Shown here in pieces: positions 7,253 through 14,217 of a DNA stretch of 14,217 nt. The notes beneath the pieces were generated by a model. It saw nothing but the letters and a program-made list of their open reading frames with translations, did not search any database and was not told where the DNA came from. Position 1 is the first letter of the stretch. Every line of letters starts with the position of its first letter. The DNA is from Rickettsiales bacterium (GTDB taxonomy: Bacteria > Pseudomonadota > Alphaproteobacteria > Rickettsiales > Anaplasmataceae): assembly GCA_031266615.1 (NCBI GenBank), contig JAISAR010000004.1, forward strand, positions 1 to 14,217. The letters are read 5' to 3'. A program made the translations under genes and the position numbers.

Positions 7253-8008
7253 TTACGCAGCCTTGTGCAATATCCTGTCAAATCTCAGTGCAACAGGTAC
7301 TCTGAAATTAAATGGCAACCAATCAACTTTGCCTAATTTAAACGATAAACCAACTATGCTTACGCGCCCAATTATGTTTTCTATTGGTACAAAACCAATT
7401 TCAGGAAATCTACTGTCAAAAGAATTATTTCTATTGTCTCCCATAACAAAAAATTGATCGTTAGGTACATAGTAAACTGGAGTATTGTATGATAGCTTAT
7501 TGGAAACATTATCTATCAAAATCTCATGTTTTCTTCCATCTGGGAGTGTTTCTATATACCTTGGTATACTGCGACTTGACTCATAATCAAAAAAACTTTC
7601 AATTTGCCTTCGCTTTACCTTCTGATCATTTAGGTACAATTCCCCCTCTATCATTTGCACTTTATCGCCTGATATTCCTATTACTCGTTTAACAAATCTG
7701 ATGCTATCGTTTTTCGTAGGTTTAAAAACTATTATGTCACCACGCTTTGGAGGGGTATAAAAGATCCTGCCGCTGAAAATATTGGGAGAAAATGGAAAGG
7801 AGTGCTTACTGTAACCGTATGAATATTTACTAGTAAAAATATAATCTCCTTCAAGCAGGGTGCTTTTCATCGAGCCAGAAGGGATATGAAATGGCTCAAA
7901 TAAAAAACTTCGTATTGATAGCGCAATCAGTAGTAAAAAAAACAATGAAGATAAAAACCTTCCTGTTCTTGCTATCCAGTTTTCTCTTAATTCCTCCAAC
8001 TTTTCCAA
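7253..8008 (-). CDS. lepB: Signal peptidase I
   Basis: LepB cleaves signal peptides from exported preproteins at the outer face of the inner membrane. The 251-residue protein has one N-terminal membrane segment (about 18-35) and the S26 catalytic dyad: Ser46 in PSGSMKSTLLEGD and Lys107 in RFVKRVIGISGD. Box E is GDNRNNSFDSR at 190-200. The start is TTG at 8006-8008, since no ATG occurs before the catalytic region; the ribosome binding site is a weak purine run. The gene is convergent with hscA and has its own promoter upstream. Confidence 0.94.
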   Translation of the reverse strand: MEKLEELRENWIARTGRFLSSLFFLLLIALSIRSFLFEPFHIPSGSMKSTLLEGDYIFTSKYSYGYSKHSFPFSPNIFSGRIFYTPPKRGDIIVFKPTKNDSIRFVKRVIGISGDKVQMIEGELYLNDQKVKRRQIESFFDYESSRSIPRYIETLPDGRKHEILIDNVSNKLSYNTPVYYVPNDQFFVMGDNRNNSFDSRFPEIGFVPIENIIGRVSIVGLSFKLGKVDWLPFNFRVPVALRFDRILHKAA

Positions 8009-8035
8009 CTTCGTTTTTTCTTATAAATTAAGCTT

Positions 8036-8064
8036 ATTATAACACATAAAAGTAGTAATGTGAA
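8036..8064 (-). promoter_or_regulatory. lepB promoter
   Basis: On the minus strand a -35 TTCACA (plus-strand 8059-8064), a 17-bp spacer and a perfect -10 TATAAT (plus-strand 8036-8041) lie upstream of lepB. Transcription would start near 8029, about 20 nt before the TTG start. Confidence 0.55.
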
Positions 8065-8286
8065 ATTTTACTCGTAGGCGTTGTTTCTAAACCTCGTAAC
8101 CTGTGCGAACTTTCTTCTACCACATTTAGATACGAACCAATTTGCCTAACTTTGTTGTAACAGTTTTACGTTTCTATTTCCACAGCTATATTTTTACGCG
8201 GCTTGTTCTCACGGATATACGTACTTTTTTGTGGCACTAGAGAGTCAAGCACTTACCATCAATTTTTGTATAATTTGTTAATATAG
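8065..8286. other. Intergenic spacer between divergent lepB and the effector-like gene
   Basis: I see no gene, RNA fold or clear repeat here. The 8009-8327 gap as a whole serves as two outward promoters with AT-rich spacer between them. Confidence 0.5.
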
Positions 8287-8315
8287 TTGACAATCATGAA
8301 ATATCTATGTAAAAT
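8287..8315 (+). promoter_or_regulatory. Near-consensus promoter of the macrodomain-like gene
   Basis: A perfect TTGACA (8287-8292), 17-bp spacer and TAAAAT (8310-8315) make one of the best sigma70 matches in the window. Transcription would start near 8322, only about six bases before the furthest-upstream start (GTG 8328). That argues for a later start or a nearly leaderless message. Confidence 0.6.
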
Positions 8316-8327
8316 TTCTATAGAACT

Positions 8328-9815
8328 GTGCCAAGTAAATCTTGTATGCGAGTTATTATATGGTTAATGTATTGTGTTATTAGTATAATATATCTGGGGT
8401 GTCCTATGAAAGGTGTTAGTGCGTTAGGTTATCAGGTTGTCATAAGCGAAGAAACTGTGGAAAGAATAGCTAGCTATAAAGCTGATTTGATAGATGGCAA
8501 GGCTACAGCAAGAAAATATTTAGGAGAAAAAATCTCTGGACTGGATTTAAGCAACATAAGCACATATGAATTCATAGAGCTACTACTGTCAACTAAAAAA
8601 CCGCAGATTTTTGCTGAGGAAGTTGTTAAATGTGATGGTACGGATTGGAGTAGTAGAGAATTTGCAATACTTGGAGATATCAACGTTGCAGTCAAAGCTT
8701 TAGCATATGACAATGGTGTGTGGAATGGAAAAATTAGCACTAAGTATGATAGGCCATTAGATGTAGAATTGTTATTTACTCCTGGTGCTATGTTAAGTAC
8801 AAAGAAGACTGGTGTTGAAAATAATCCAGATTATCAAGAAGTGGTAGAAAATGGTAAGATAAGCCAAGAAAAATACAATGCTCTTGTAGAACGAAGATTG
8901 CTGCCTTTGCTGTCATATGTTAATAGTCAAGCGGAAAAAGAAAAAAAAGCCTTTGTAGTATTACCAGGAATTGGATGTGGATGTTTTGCAGGGAAATTTC
9001 AAGGTCAAATGGAGAATAAACTTGATGAAGCTTTACGGGCTATAATAAAGAAATATAAATTTCCTAATATCAAAGGAATACATCTTGGCTTGCATGAAAA
9101 CCGACTTAATATAGAGAAGAAAGGCATCAATGGCGTCACTTATGAAGTAAGAGGTAATGGCCTTCCTCAATTATCATGTCCACAAGAATATAACGAGGAA
9201 TTTAAAGATTGTAAGTTATACAAAGTAGTTGCCTGGGATCATGTTTCACTACCAGGAAATGATTTTTTTAAAGGTAGTAGACATACGGATGATGGGGTAT
9301 CTGCTGCTGCAACTAACTCAATGGAAGTTATTACAGGAGTAAAGGGCACGTATAGAGAAGGTAAGTATTTTCCACCAGAGGGATATAAAGATTGGGAAGC
9401 CGTAGCAAAGTCGAACAATGTTAAATTAGTTGCTAATAAGGAGAATGTAAAAATAGTCTCTCGAGATGGACGGTATTTAGAGAATCAAGAGTTAGAATCT
9501 AAGTTAAATGCATGCCATTCAGGCTATGGGATTGGTGAGCAGAAGTCAGGGCGCTGTAGCAACAATGGGCATGTACTACAAAAGGATGATAGTAGTAAAA
9601 AGGGTACACAGCTAGATATAGTTGCTTCTGCATTGGCAATAGTAGGAGTTATCTCAGGGATAGCTATTGCAGTTTACTTAGAAATGTTAGTAGTGGGAAT
9701 AGCAGTTGGAACTTGTTGTCTAGTTGCTGCTGTAATTACATATTGCTGTAATAGGCCTTCAAATTCACTTGAGAATAGTAATATTGTTGGTCCGGACAAC
9801 TACAAAACTCCATAG
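8328..9815 (+). CDS. Putative secreted or effector protein with macrodomain-like motifs and C-terminal membrane hairpin
   Basis: A 495-residue protein from GTG 8328; starts at ATG 8346, 8367 or 8406 are also possible. Because the promoter lies so close, 8346 (MRVIIWLMYCVISIIYLGC) or 8406 (MKGVSALGY) may be real. Residues 8-25 are hydrophobic and could be a signal or anchor. The core has AILGDINVAV (113-122), LPGIGCGCFAGKF (212-224) and WDHVSLPGNDFF with SRHTDDGVSAAATNSM (303-332). This pattern recalls macrodomain-type ADP-ribose-binding proteins, in particular the Legionella effector MavL, as I remember it. Two hydrophobic segments (430-450 and 454-473) precede a short polar tail. It is probably a host-directed or envelope protein; the enzymatic role is inferred. 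Confidence 0.6.
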   Translation: MPSKSCMRVIIWLMYCVISIIYLGCPMKGVSALGYQVVISEETVERIASYKADLIDGKATARKYLGEKISGLDLSNISTYEFIELLLSTKKPQIFAEEVVKCDGTDWSSREFAILGDINVAVKALAYDNGVWNGKISTKYDRPLDVELLFTPGAMLSTKKTGVENNPDYQEVVENGKISQEKYNALVERRLLPLLSYVNSQAEKEKKAFVVLPGIGCGCFAGKFQGQMENKLDEALRAIIKKYKFPNIKGIHLGLHENRLNIEKKGINGVTYEVRGNGLPQLSCPQEYNEEFKDCKLYKVVAWDHVSLPGNDFFKGSRHTDDGVSAAATNSMEVITGVKGTYREGKYFPPEGYKDWEAVAKSNNVKLVANKENVKIVSRDGRYLENQELESKLNACHSGYGIGEQKSGRCSNNGHVLQKDDSSKKGTQLDIVASALAIVGVISGIAIAVYLEMLVVGIAVGTCCLVAAVITYCCNRPSNSLENSNIVGPDNYKTP

Positions 9816-9816
9816 C

Positions 9817-9957
9817 ATGCCTAGGTTAAGGAAAAGTGATATCATTGCTAAGGAGAATGATGTTAAGTTAATAATTCAAGATGTCTTCTACAGAAATTGT
9901 CTTAACACTTACGTTTTTTTAAGTATGCTGTTTTATGCTGGATTCAAGGAAGACTGA
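9817..9957 (+). CDS. Small hypothetical ORF, possibly spurious
   Basis: ATG 9817 lies one base after the stop of the preceding gene and opens a 46-residue frame (MPRLRKSDIIAKENDVKLII ...). The product is basic at the N-terminus and has a hydrophobic stretch near the end. There is no ribosome binding site beyond possible translational coupling, and no family is recognised. It could be the remnant of a longer gene or chance. Confidence 0.2.
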   Translation: MPRLRKSDIIAKENDVKLIIQDVFYRNCLNTYVFLSMLFYAGFKED

Positions 9958-10118
9958 ATAATAGGTTGTTCCACATTTTCCATTTCCTCAATCTTCGTAT
10001 TTTGCTTTAGGGTATTATATAACGCGAAGCTTATACAAGCTAGTCAATTATAGTGATTCACAGAGGTTCCAATTTGCCAAATCAAATTTTGCTAGTACAA
10101 TCTATTTTTCTAATTCTT

Positions 10119-10150
10119 TTGACTATTGCAGTAAAGTCTGATACTATAAT
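10119..10150 (+). promoter_or_regulatory. Candidate promoter of the ankyrin gene
   Basis: The -10 box TATAAT (10145-10150) is perfect. The nearest good -35 (TTGACT, 10119-10124) is 20 bp away, longer than ideal. The rest of the 9958-10118 spacer shows nothing recognisable. Confidence 0.4.
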
Positions 10151-10163
10151 ATCTTAGTAGTTC

Positions 10164-10169
10164 GGGGGA
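10164..10169 (+). promoter_or_regulatory. Ribosome binding site for the GTG start of the ankyrin gene
   Basis: The purine-rich run GGGGGAAGAG directly precedes GTG 10174. No other in-frame start occurs until Met137, which would delete the conserved N-terminal segment, so GTG is the supported start. Confidence 0.45.
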
Positions 10170-10173
10170 AGAG

Positions 10174-13100
10174 GTGTTCACTAACCATAATTGCAGTGAA
10201 GAAATTACAGCGCTTAATAAATTTTTATGTCATCATAAGGGGTATAACCAAAAGAGAGAGCGAACCTCCACTGAAAAAAAAGTACTCGAACTTCAAGAGG
10301 AGTGGGCCAGGGAGAATCCACACATTAATTACACAAGAACTAAAAACTTTAACTATAAAACTGCTTGTGCTCATGGTACCAACGGTTGGGCGATATATTT
10401 GGCGTGTACACTTGCAAAAGGGCAACTGTTACCTGGGAATGGAATAAAGCTTACAGGTATATTTGCTAATTCAGGTGAGAGCGGCGGAACAGCTACAAGA
10501 AGCAGAAATTTTGTATCTGCAGTGTGTATTGATAAACATCGGTCACCTCTAGACATTACAAGAAAATACACAAAAGTAAATATGTTGGGTTACGAAGAGT
10601 TGAAAGATAGGCTTGTAAAGAAATATAAGGAAAGGGGAGACTTTTCTGAAGAAGCACTAACAAACGTCTTCAACGATAACATGAAGAACGCATATGAAAG
10701 ATTATCCAATATGGAAATAATAGCAATAGGTGATGGTATTGGAGGTATCGACAGATGTTATACTGATGTAAGAGGTCCAGGATTTGATCAAGATGAAGTT
10801 ACGTATGAGTGTGTTAACATTAGAGTTATAATTGTTAAAAAAGAACACAAGGATTTTATTCAAGGTTTAATCCATCTAGTTGACCCTGATCTTACTAAAA
10901 CTATTGCTTTTCTCACTGCTGAGGAGGTAGAAAGATTTGAACAAGGTAGGAAAAAGAGCAAAGATAGTAAAGAATATGTAAGCACTTTTTGTGATGACTT
11001 TTTTGATTCTTTTAGAGAAAAGTTACCTTTTAGCCTCTCCTCTTGTTCAAAGAAAGTGTTGGTTTATAAACATTACCTGTACAAAATAGCATATCTCCGT
11101 CAGGGGAAAATCCTCCATCAGGAGAAAATCCTCCCATCATGCATTACAGAATATTATACTGAAGATTCAGAGAATGATCCAGAAGAAGTTCAATCTTTGA
11201 CAGCAAAATTTTCAGAGGTAGCTGAACAGTTTTCTTCCTTAATACAGAACTTAGATGAGGGTCATTTTTATGCATATGCTAAGTCTAAATATAAGAAAGC
11301 ACGTTCTAGTCATAATGAGGCTTTGAAAGCTTTAGAATCTTACACTGGAGATAAGCGTGGTTTGATTTATACAAGTGAAGCTATTAACAAAATCTATACC
11401 AGTGCTAAAAACAAAATTGCTGAGAAGAGTGAGTCAATACATAATGCAATAGAAGATAAAGCCCTGTTAGATATAAGAGAAATGTTTAGCGATGAGTGTG
11501 TTAAAGTTTCTTCAGCAGCACACGAAGTATTATCTGGTTCAGAAAAAAGAGGGGAGCATGACAGGAAAGAGGATGCTAATTCGCAAACTGGATGGAGGTC
11601 ACGGCTATTTAAAGAAGAGATGCACATGTGGGAGAAAATCTTTCAAGATTTGCGTGACAGTATCAAGTCAGGCAATCTTGAAAAATGCAATTCTTCGATA
11701 AGCACGATAAGAACACTAAATGCTAGTGATAAATTTTCTGTCTTATTCGATCCATTTGTAAAACTTGCTATTGAGCATGATAACGAGAAAATTTTAGGTC
11801 TCCTGACTGAAAAAGGAGCAAAAATATCACCAAATGATGCTTTAAATGATGCTGCTGAACACGGTTCCAAAAAGATTCTTGATTACCTTCTAAGTAAATA
11901 TGCAGACAAAGTAGACATTGATCATCAAGATGGAGAAAAAAACACAGCTTTGCATCATGCATTACAAGGGTTTATTAATGCTGAGTATAATCCTGCCAAG
12001 CAAGGCAAATACAAAAATTTTGTTGAATCACTTCTGAGGGCAGGTACGAAACTTGATGTGAAAAATAACAAGAATGAAACTCCGCTTGATCTTTTGATTG
12101 ATTATATTGAGAAGTATTCTTCTAAAGGAGCGGAAAGATTAAGTTTTGTTTTGGAATTGCTTAGCAAACATGGAAATAAAAATGTACTAAAAGAGCTAAA
12201 ATATAAAAGTGATGCTCCTGCGTTAAATAAACTGTCAGAGCTTGCTGTTGAATATAATTCCCAGGAGGGTTTTAAATCTCTTTTAGATCAATTTGGTACA
12301 GACATTAATTATCAAGGTGAAGGTGGAAACACAGCTTTGCATTATGCCTTAAGAAAGTTTTGTATGAATGAATCAAAATATAAAGGTTTTGTTGAAACGT
12401 TCCTAAGTAAAAGTGCAAGACTTGATGTCAAGAATGACCAAGGTGAAACTCCGTTTGATCTTTTGATTGATTATATTGAGGAATATCATTCTCAAGGAGC
12501 AGAAAGACTAGATTCAGTTTTGAAGTTACTCGACAAACATGGAAATAAAAATGTACTAAAAGAGCTAAAATATAAAGGTGATACTCCTGCATTAAATAAA
12601 CTGATGGAACTTGCTGTTAAGCATGATCATGAGGGAATTTTAGATCTTTTGGTCAAAAATAACACACAGGTTCTAAATACTACTTTAAGTGATGCTGTTG
12701 AACACGGTTCCAAAAGGATTTTTGATTGCCTTTTAAATAAATATGCAGGCAAAGTAGACATTGATTATCAAGGTAAAAACGGAAATACGGCCTTACATCA
12801 AGCATTAATTGAGAATTGGTTCAATTCTTCACAGCAAGATAAGTGTAAAAGTTTTGCTGAGTCACTTCTTAGTAAAGGTGCAAGACTTGATGTCAAGAAT
12901 GACCAAGGTAAAACTCCATTTGATCTCTTGATAGACTATGTTGAGGAGGGAACTCATAATAAAGTGCAAAGATTAACCTTTGTTTCGGAGTTGCTTAACA
13001 ACTGTAAAGAAGTACTGAAGGAGCCGAGCGGTACTCCTGCATTAAATAAACTGATGGAACTTGCTGTTAAGCATGATCATGAGGGAATTTTAGATCTTTT

Positions 13101-13821
13101 GGTCAAAAATAACACACAGATTCTAAATACTACTTTAGGTGGTGCTGTTAAACACGGTTCCAAAAAGATTTTCGATTGCCTTTTAAATAAACATGCAAAC
13201 AAAGTAGACATTGATTATCAAGATGGAGAAAAAAACACAGCTTTGCATTATGCATTACAAGGGTTTATTAATACTGCGCATGATCTTTCTAAGCAATACG
13301 AACGCAAACGTTTTGTTGAATCACTTCTTGGTAAAGGTGCAAAACTTGATGTCAAGAATGACCAAGGTAAAACTCCATTTGATCTTTTGATTGATTATGT
13401 TGAGAAGGAGAGTTTTGAAAAAGCGGGAAGACTAAATTCAGTTGTGAAATTGCTTAGCAATTGTAAAGATAAAAATACGCTACAAGGGCTAAAACATAAG
13501 GATGGCACTCCTGCATTAGATAAACTAAAGAAACTTGAGTCCGATTTTGACCGGTCGTACTCCACATGCGAAAACAGTAAAGTACCTGAAAAAAATCTGC
13601 TACCAGGAAGCACATTTAATAATTCATTGCGGTACGTGGTTGGTGCCATAGCTGGTGCAGCAATTGGAGCAGCCCTAGCATACAGCATTACTGATGCTTT
13701 TTCAGTAATTATAACGGTTGTTGTGATTGGTTCATTGCTAGGTATGGCAATAACTTATGGTGTTAGCAAATGTTTAGAGCAACCTAAAGTAGAACAATAT
13801 ACAAAGGGACCCCAATTGTAA
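10174..13821 (+). CDS. Large ankyrin-repeat protein with N-terminal ADP-ribosyltransferase-like segment
   Basis: A 1215-residue protein. Residues 61-135 contain CAHGTNGWAIYLAC, KGQLLPGNG and IFANSGESGG, followed by RNFVSAV. This HGT-L-GQLLP-TG-SGE-N-VS order resembles bacterial ADP-ribosyltransferase-fold effectors (the DUF4804/CteC-like type, from memory). Residues 136-500 are mostly helical, with charged linkers. Residues of about 520-1118 form four ankyrin-type blocks recognisable by NTALHxAL, FVESLLSKGARLDVKNDQGKTPFDLLIDY and PALNKLMELAVKHD; the second block is shorter. Two hydrophobic segments (about 1152-1172 and 1176-1195) form a C-terminal hairpin, then a short polar tail. Ankyrin proteins of Wolbachia are candidate type IV secretion effectors; the ART activity and secretion are inferred. 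No frameshift or premature stop is seen. Confidence 0.85.
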   Translation: MFTNHNCSEEITALNKFLCHHKGYNQKRERTSTEKKVLELQEEWARENPHINYTRTKNFNYKTACAHGTNGWAIYLACTLAKGQLLPGNGIKLTGIFANSGESGGTATRSRNFVSAVCIDKHRSPLDITRKYTKVNMLGYEELKDRLVKKYKERGDFSEEALTNVFNDNMKNAYERLSNMEIIAIGDGIGGIDRCYTDVRGPGFDQDEVTYECVNIRVIIVKKEHKDFIQGLIHLVDPDLTKTIAFLTAEEVERFEQGRKKSKDSKEYVSTFCDDFFDSFREKLPFSLSSCSKKVLVYKHYLYKIAYLRQGKILHQEKILPSCITEYYTEDSENDPEEVQSLTAKFSEVAEQFSSLIQNLDEGHFYAYAKSKYKKARSSHNEALKALESYTGDKRGLIYTSEAINKIYTSAKNKIAEKSESIHNAIEDKALLDIREMFSDECVKVSSAAHEVLSGSEKRGEHDRKEDANSQTGWRSRLFKEEMHMWEKIFQDLRDSIKSGNLEKCNSSISTIRTLNASDKFSVLFDPFVKLAIEHDNEKILGLLTEKGAKISPNDALNDAAEHGSKKILDYLLSKYADKVDIDHQDGEKNTALHHALQGFINAEYNPAKQGKYKNFVESLLRAGTKLDVKNNKNETPLDLLIDYIEKYSSKGAERLSFVLELLSKHGNKNVLKELKYKSDAPALNKLSELAVEYNSQEGFKSLLDQFGTDINYQGEGGNTALHYALRKFCMNESKYKGFVETFLSKSARLDVKNDQGETPFDLLIDYIEEYHSQGAERLDSVLKLLDKHGNKNVLKELKYKGDTPALNKLMELAVKHDHEGILDLLVKNNTQVLNTTLSDAVEHGSKRIFDCLLNKYAGKVDIDYQGKNGNTALHQALIENWFNSSQQDKCKSFAESLLSKGARLDVKNDQGKTPFDLLIDYVEEGTHNKVQRLTFVSELLNNCKEVLKEPSGTPALNKLMELAVKHDHEGILDLLVKNNTQILNTTLGGAVKHGSKKIFDCLLNKHANKVDIDYQDGEKNTALHYALQGFINTAHDLSKQYERKRFVESLLGKGAKLDVKNDQGKTPFDLLIDYVEKESFEKAGRLNSVVKLLSNCKDKNTLQGLKHKDGTPALDKLKKLESDFDRSYSTCENSKVPEKNLLPGSTFNNSLRYVVGAIAGAAIGAALAYSITDAFSVIITVVVIGSLLGMAITYGVSKCLEQPKVEQYTKGPQL
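11731..13528 (+). repeat. Internal mosaic repeats of the ankyrin gene
   Basis: The repeat blocks are conserved at DNA level. Positions 12582-12669 are identical to 13032-13119 (88 bp, offset 450), and after one mismatch the identity continues for 17 bp more. Positions 12165-12207 equal 12534-12576 (43 bp, offset 369). Positions 11908-11979 match 13201-13272 with two differences (offset 1293). All offsets are multiples of three. Block 4 is thus closest to block 3 at its start but to block 1 in its middle, which indicates recombination or gene conversion among blocks. Confidence 0.85.
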
Positions 13822-14217
13822 TATAAATAACATAACCATCTTGCAATTCCGAGAAAAGTAAAAAACGGTTTTTATGTTACCTCATAGGAGCCAATGTTAG
13901 TAAAGGAAATAGACTTCTTGCATAACCTAGAAAAAGGCAATTACTTTAAATATTGGCATTTTTTGTGTGCTCTTGAATTGCTTTAATATTTAAGAAATTT
14001 ACAAAGTGAGAAAAAAAGGCAAAAGAAGCCCCGGTCAATATTTCTTTTAAAACATTGGCGTTTTTTATGCCTTAAACGCTGCAATTTAGCTGCTTTTGAA
14101 CTACAACTAACCTTGACTCAAACGTTAAGAAATTTACTAGGCAGAAAAAAAGGCAAAAGAAATCCCGTGGTAGAAGTTGCTCACTCTCTAATCCTGCAAA
14201 TTGGCGTACTATACTGT
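13822..14217. repeat. Intergenic DNA with degenerate direct repeats
   Basis: No gene is supported in this stretch. From 13953 it is built from related units. Unit A (13953-14034) and unit B (14055-14170) both start TTGGC(A/G)TTTTTT, share TTAAGAAATTTAC (13990-14002 and 14125-14137), then an A-rich AGGCAAAAGAA tract and a CCCG end. TTGGCGT recurs at 14201, suggesting a third unit running off the edge. The units differ in length by internal insertion or deletion. They look like a dispersed Wolbachia intergenic repeat, though I cannot test its copy number. Positions 13822-13952 show nothing recognisable. Confidence 0.55.

Noticed and set aside
13861..13876. Possible terminator after the ankyrin gene (AAAAACGGTTTTT)
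   Set aside because: The arms are too short and AT-only, with almost no loop, so it does not form a credible intrinsic terminator.
13894..13986. A 30-codon ORF with AGGAG upstream (MLVKEIDFLHNLEKG ...)
   Set aside because: The Shine-Dalgarno is only three bases from the ATG, and half the frame lies in the degenerate intergenic repeat, so it is probably chance.

Overview
The window looks like chromosomal DNA of a Wolbachia strain (Alphaproteobacteria, Rickettsiales). The basis is the AT-rich composition, the small Rickettsiales-type housekeeping proteins, a Wolbachia-type palindromic element inserted in frame in hscA (its peptide contains VIPVPRHWDP and NWIPVSSTGMT), and a very large ankyrin-repeat gene. 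The strain cannot be named from the sequence alone.

Layout. Positions 1-298 hold no convincing gene, only a good leftward promoter. A tRNA-Pro(UGG) gene lies at 299-372. It is followed by a zinc-independent quinone oxidoreductase (459-1445), a possible decayed gene remnant (1446-1710), and radA (1738-3087, +). radA overlaps the end of the convergent ftsY (3074-3985, -) by 14 bp. A divergent intergenic region with a long imperfect hairpin (4048-4119) separates ftsY from a compact iron-sulfur assembly operon: iscU, iscA, hscB, hscA (4171-7249, +). That operon ends 3 bp from the convergent signal peptidase gene lepB (7253-8008, -).

The right half is accessory. Two large rightward genes each have their own promoter-like sequence. 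The first (8328-9815) encodes a protein with macrodomain-like motifs and a C-terminal hydrophobic hairpin. The second (10174-13821) encodes a 1215-residue protein. It has an N-terminal segment resembling bacterial ADP-ribosyltransferases (HGTN followed by GQLLP and SGE), a helical middle, about four divergent ankyrin-type repeat blocks, and again a C-terminal hydrophobic hairpin. Neither looks like metabolism. Together they suggest a pair of host-directed effectors, possibly one that adds ADP-ribose and one that binds or removes it. This is inference from motifs and has not been confirmed by a profile search. The window ends in intergenic DNA made of degenerate direct repeats (13953-14217).

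How the genes work together. IscU is the Fe-S scaffold, IscA an A-type carrier, and HscA/HscB the chaperone pair that acts on IscU through its LPPVK motif. Two anomalies affect this system: HscB has RAD where the J-domain HPD motif should be, and HscA carries the palindromic element in its nucleotide-binding domain. FtsY and LepB belong to protein export, RadA to recombination and repair.
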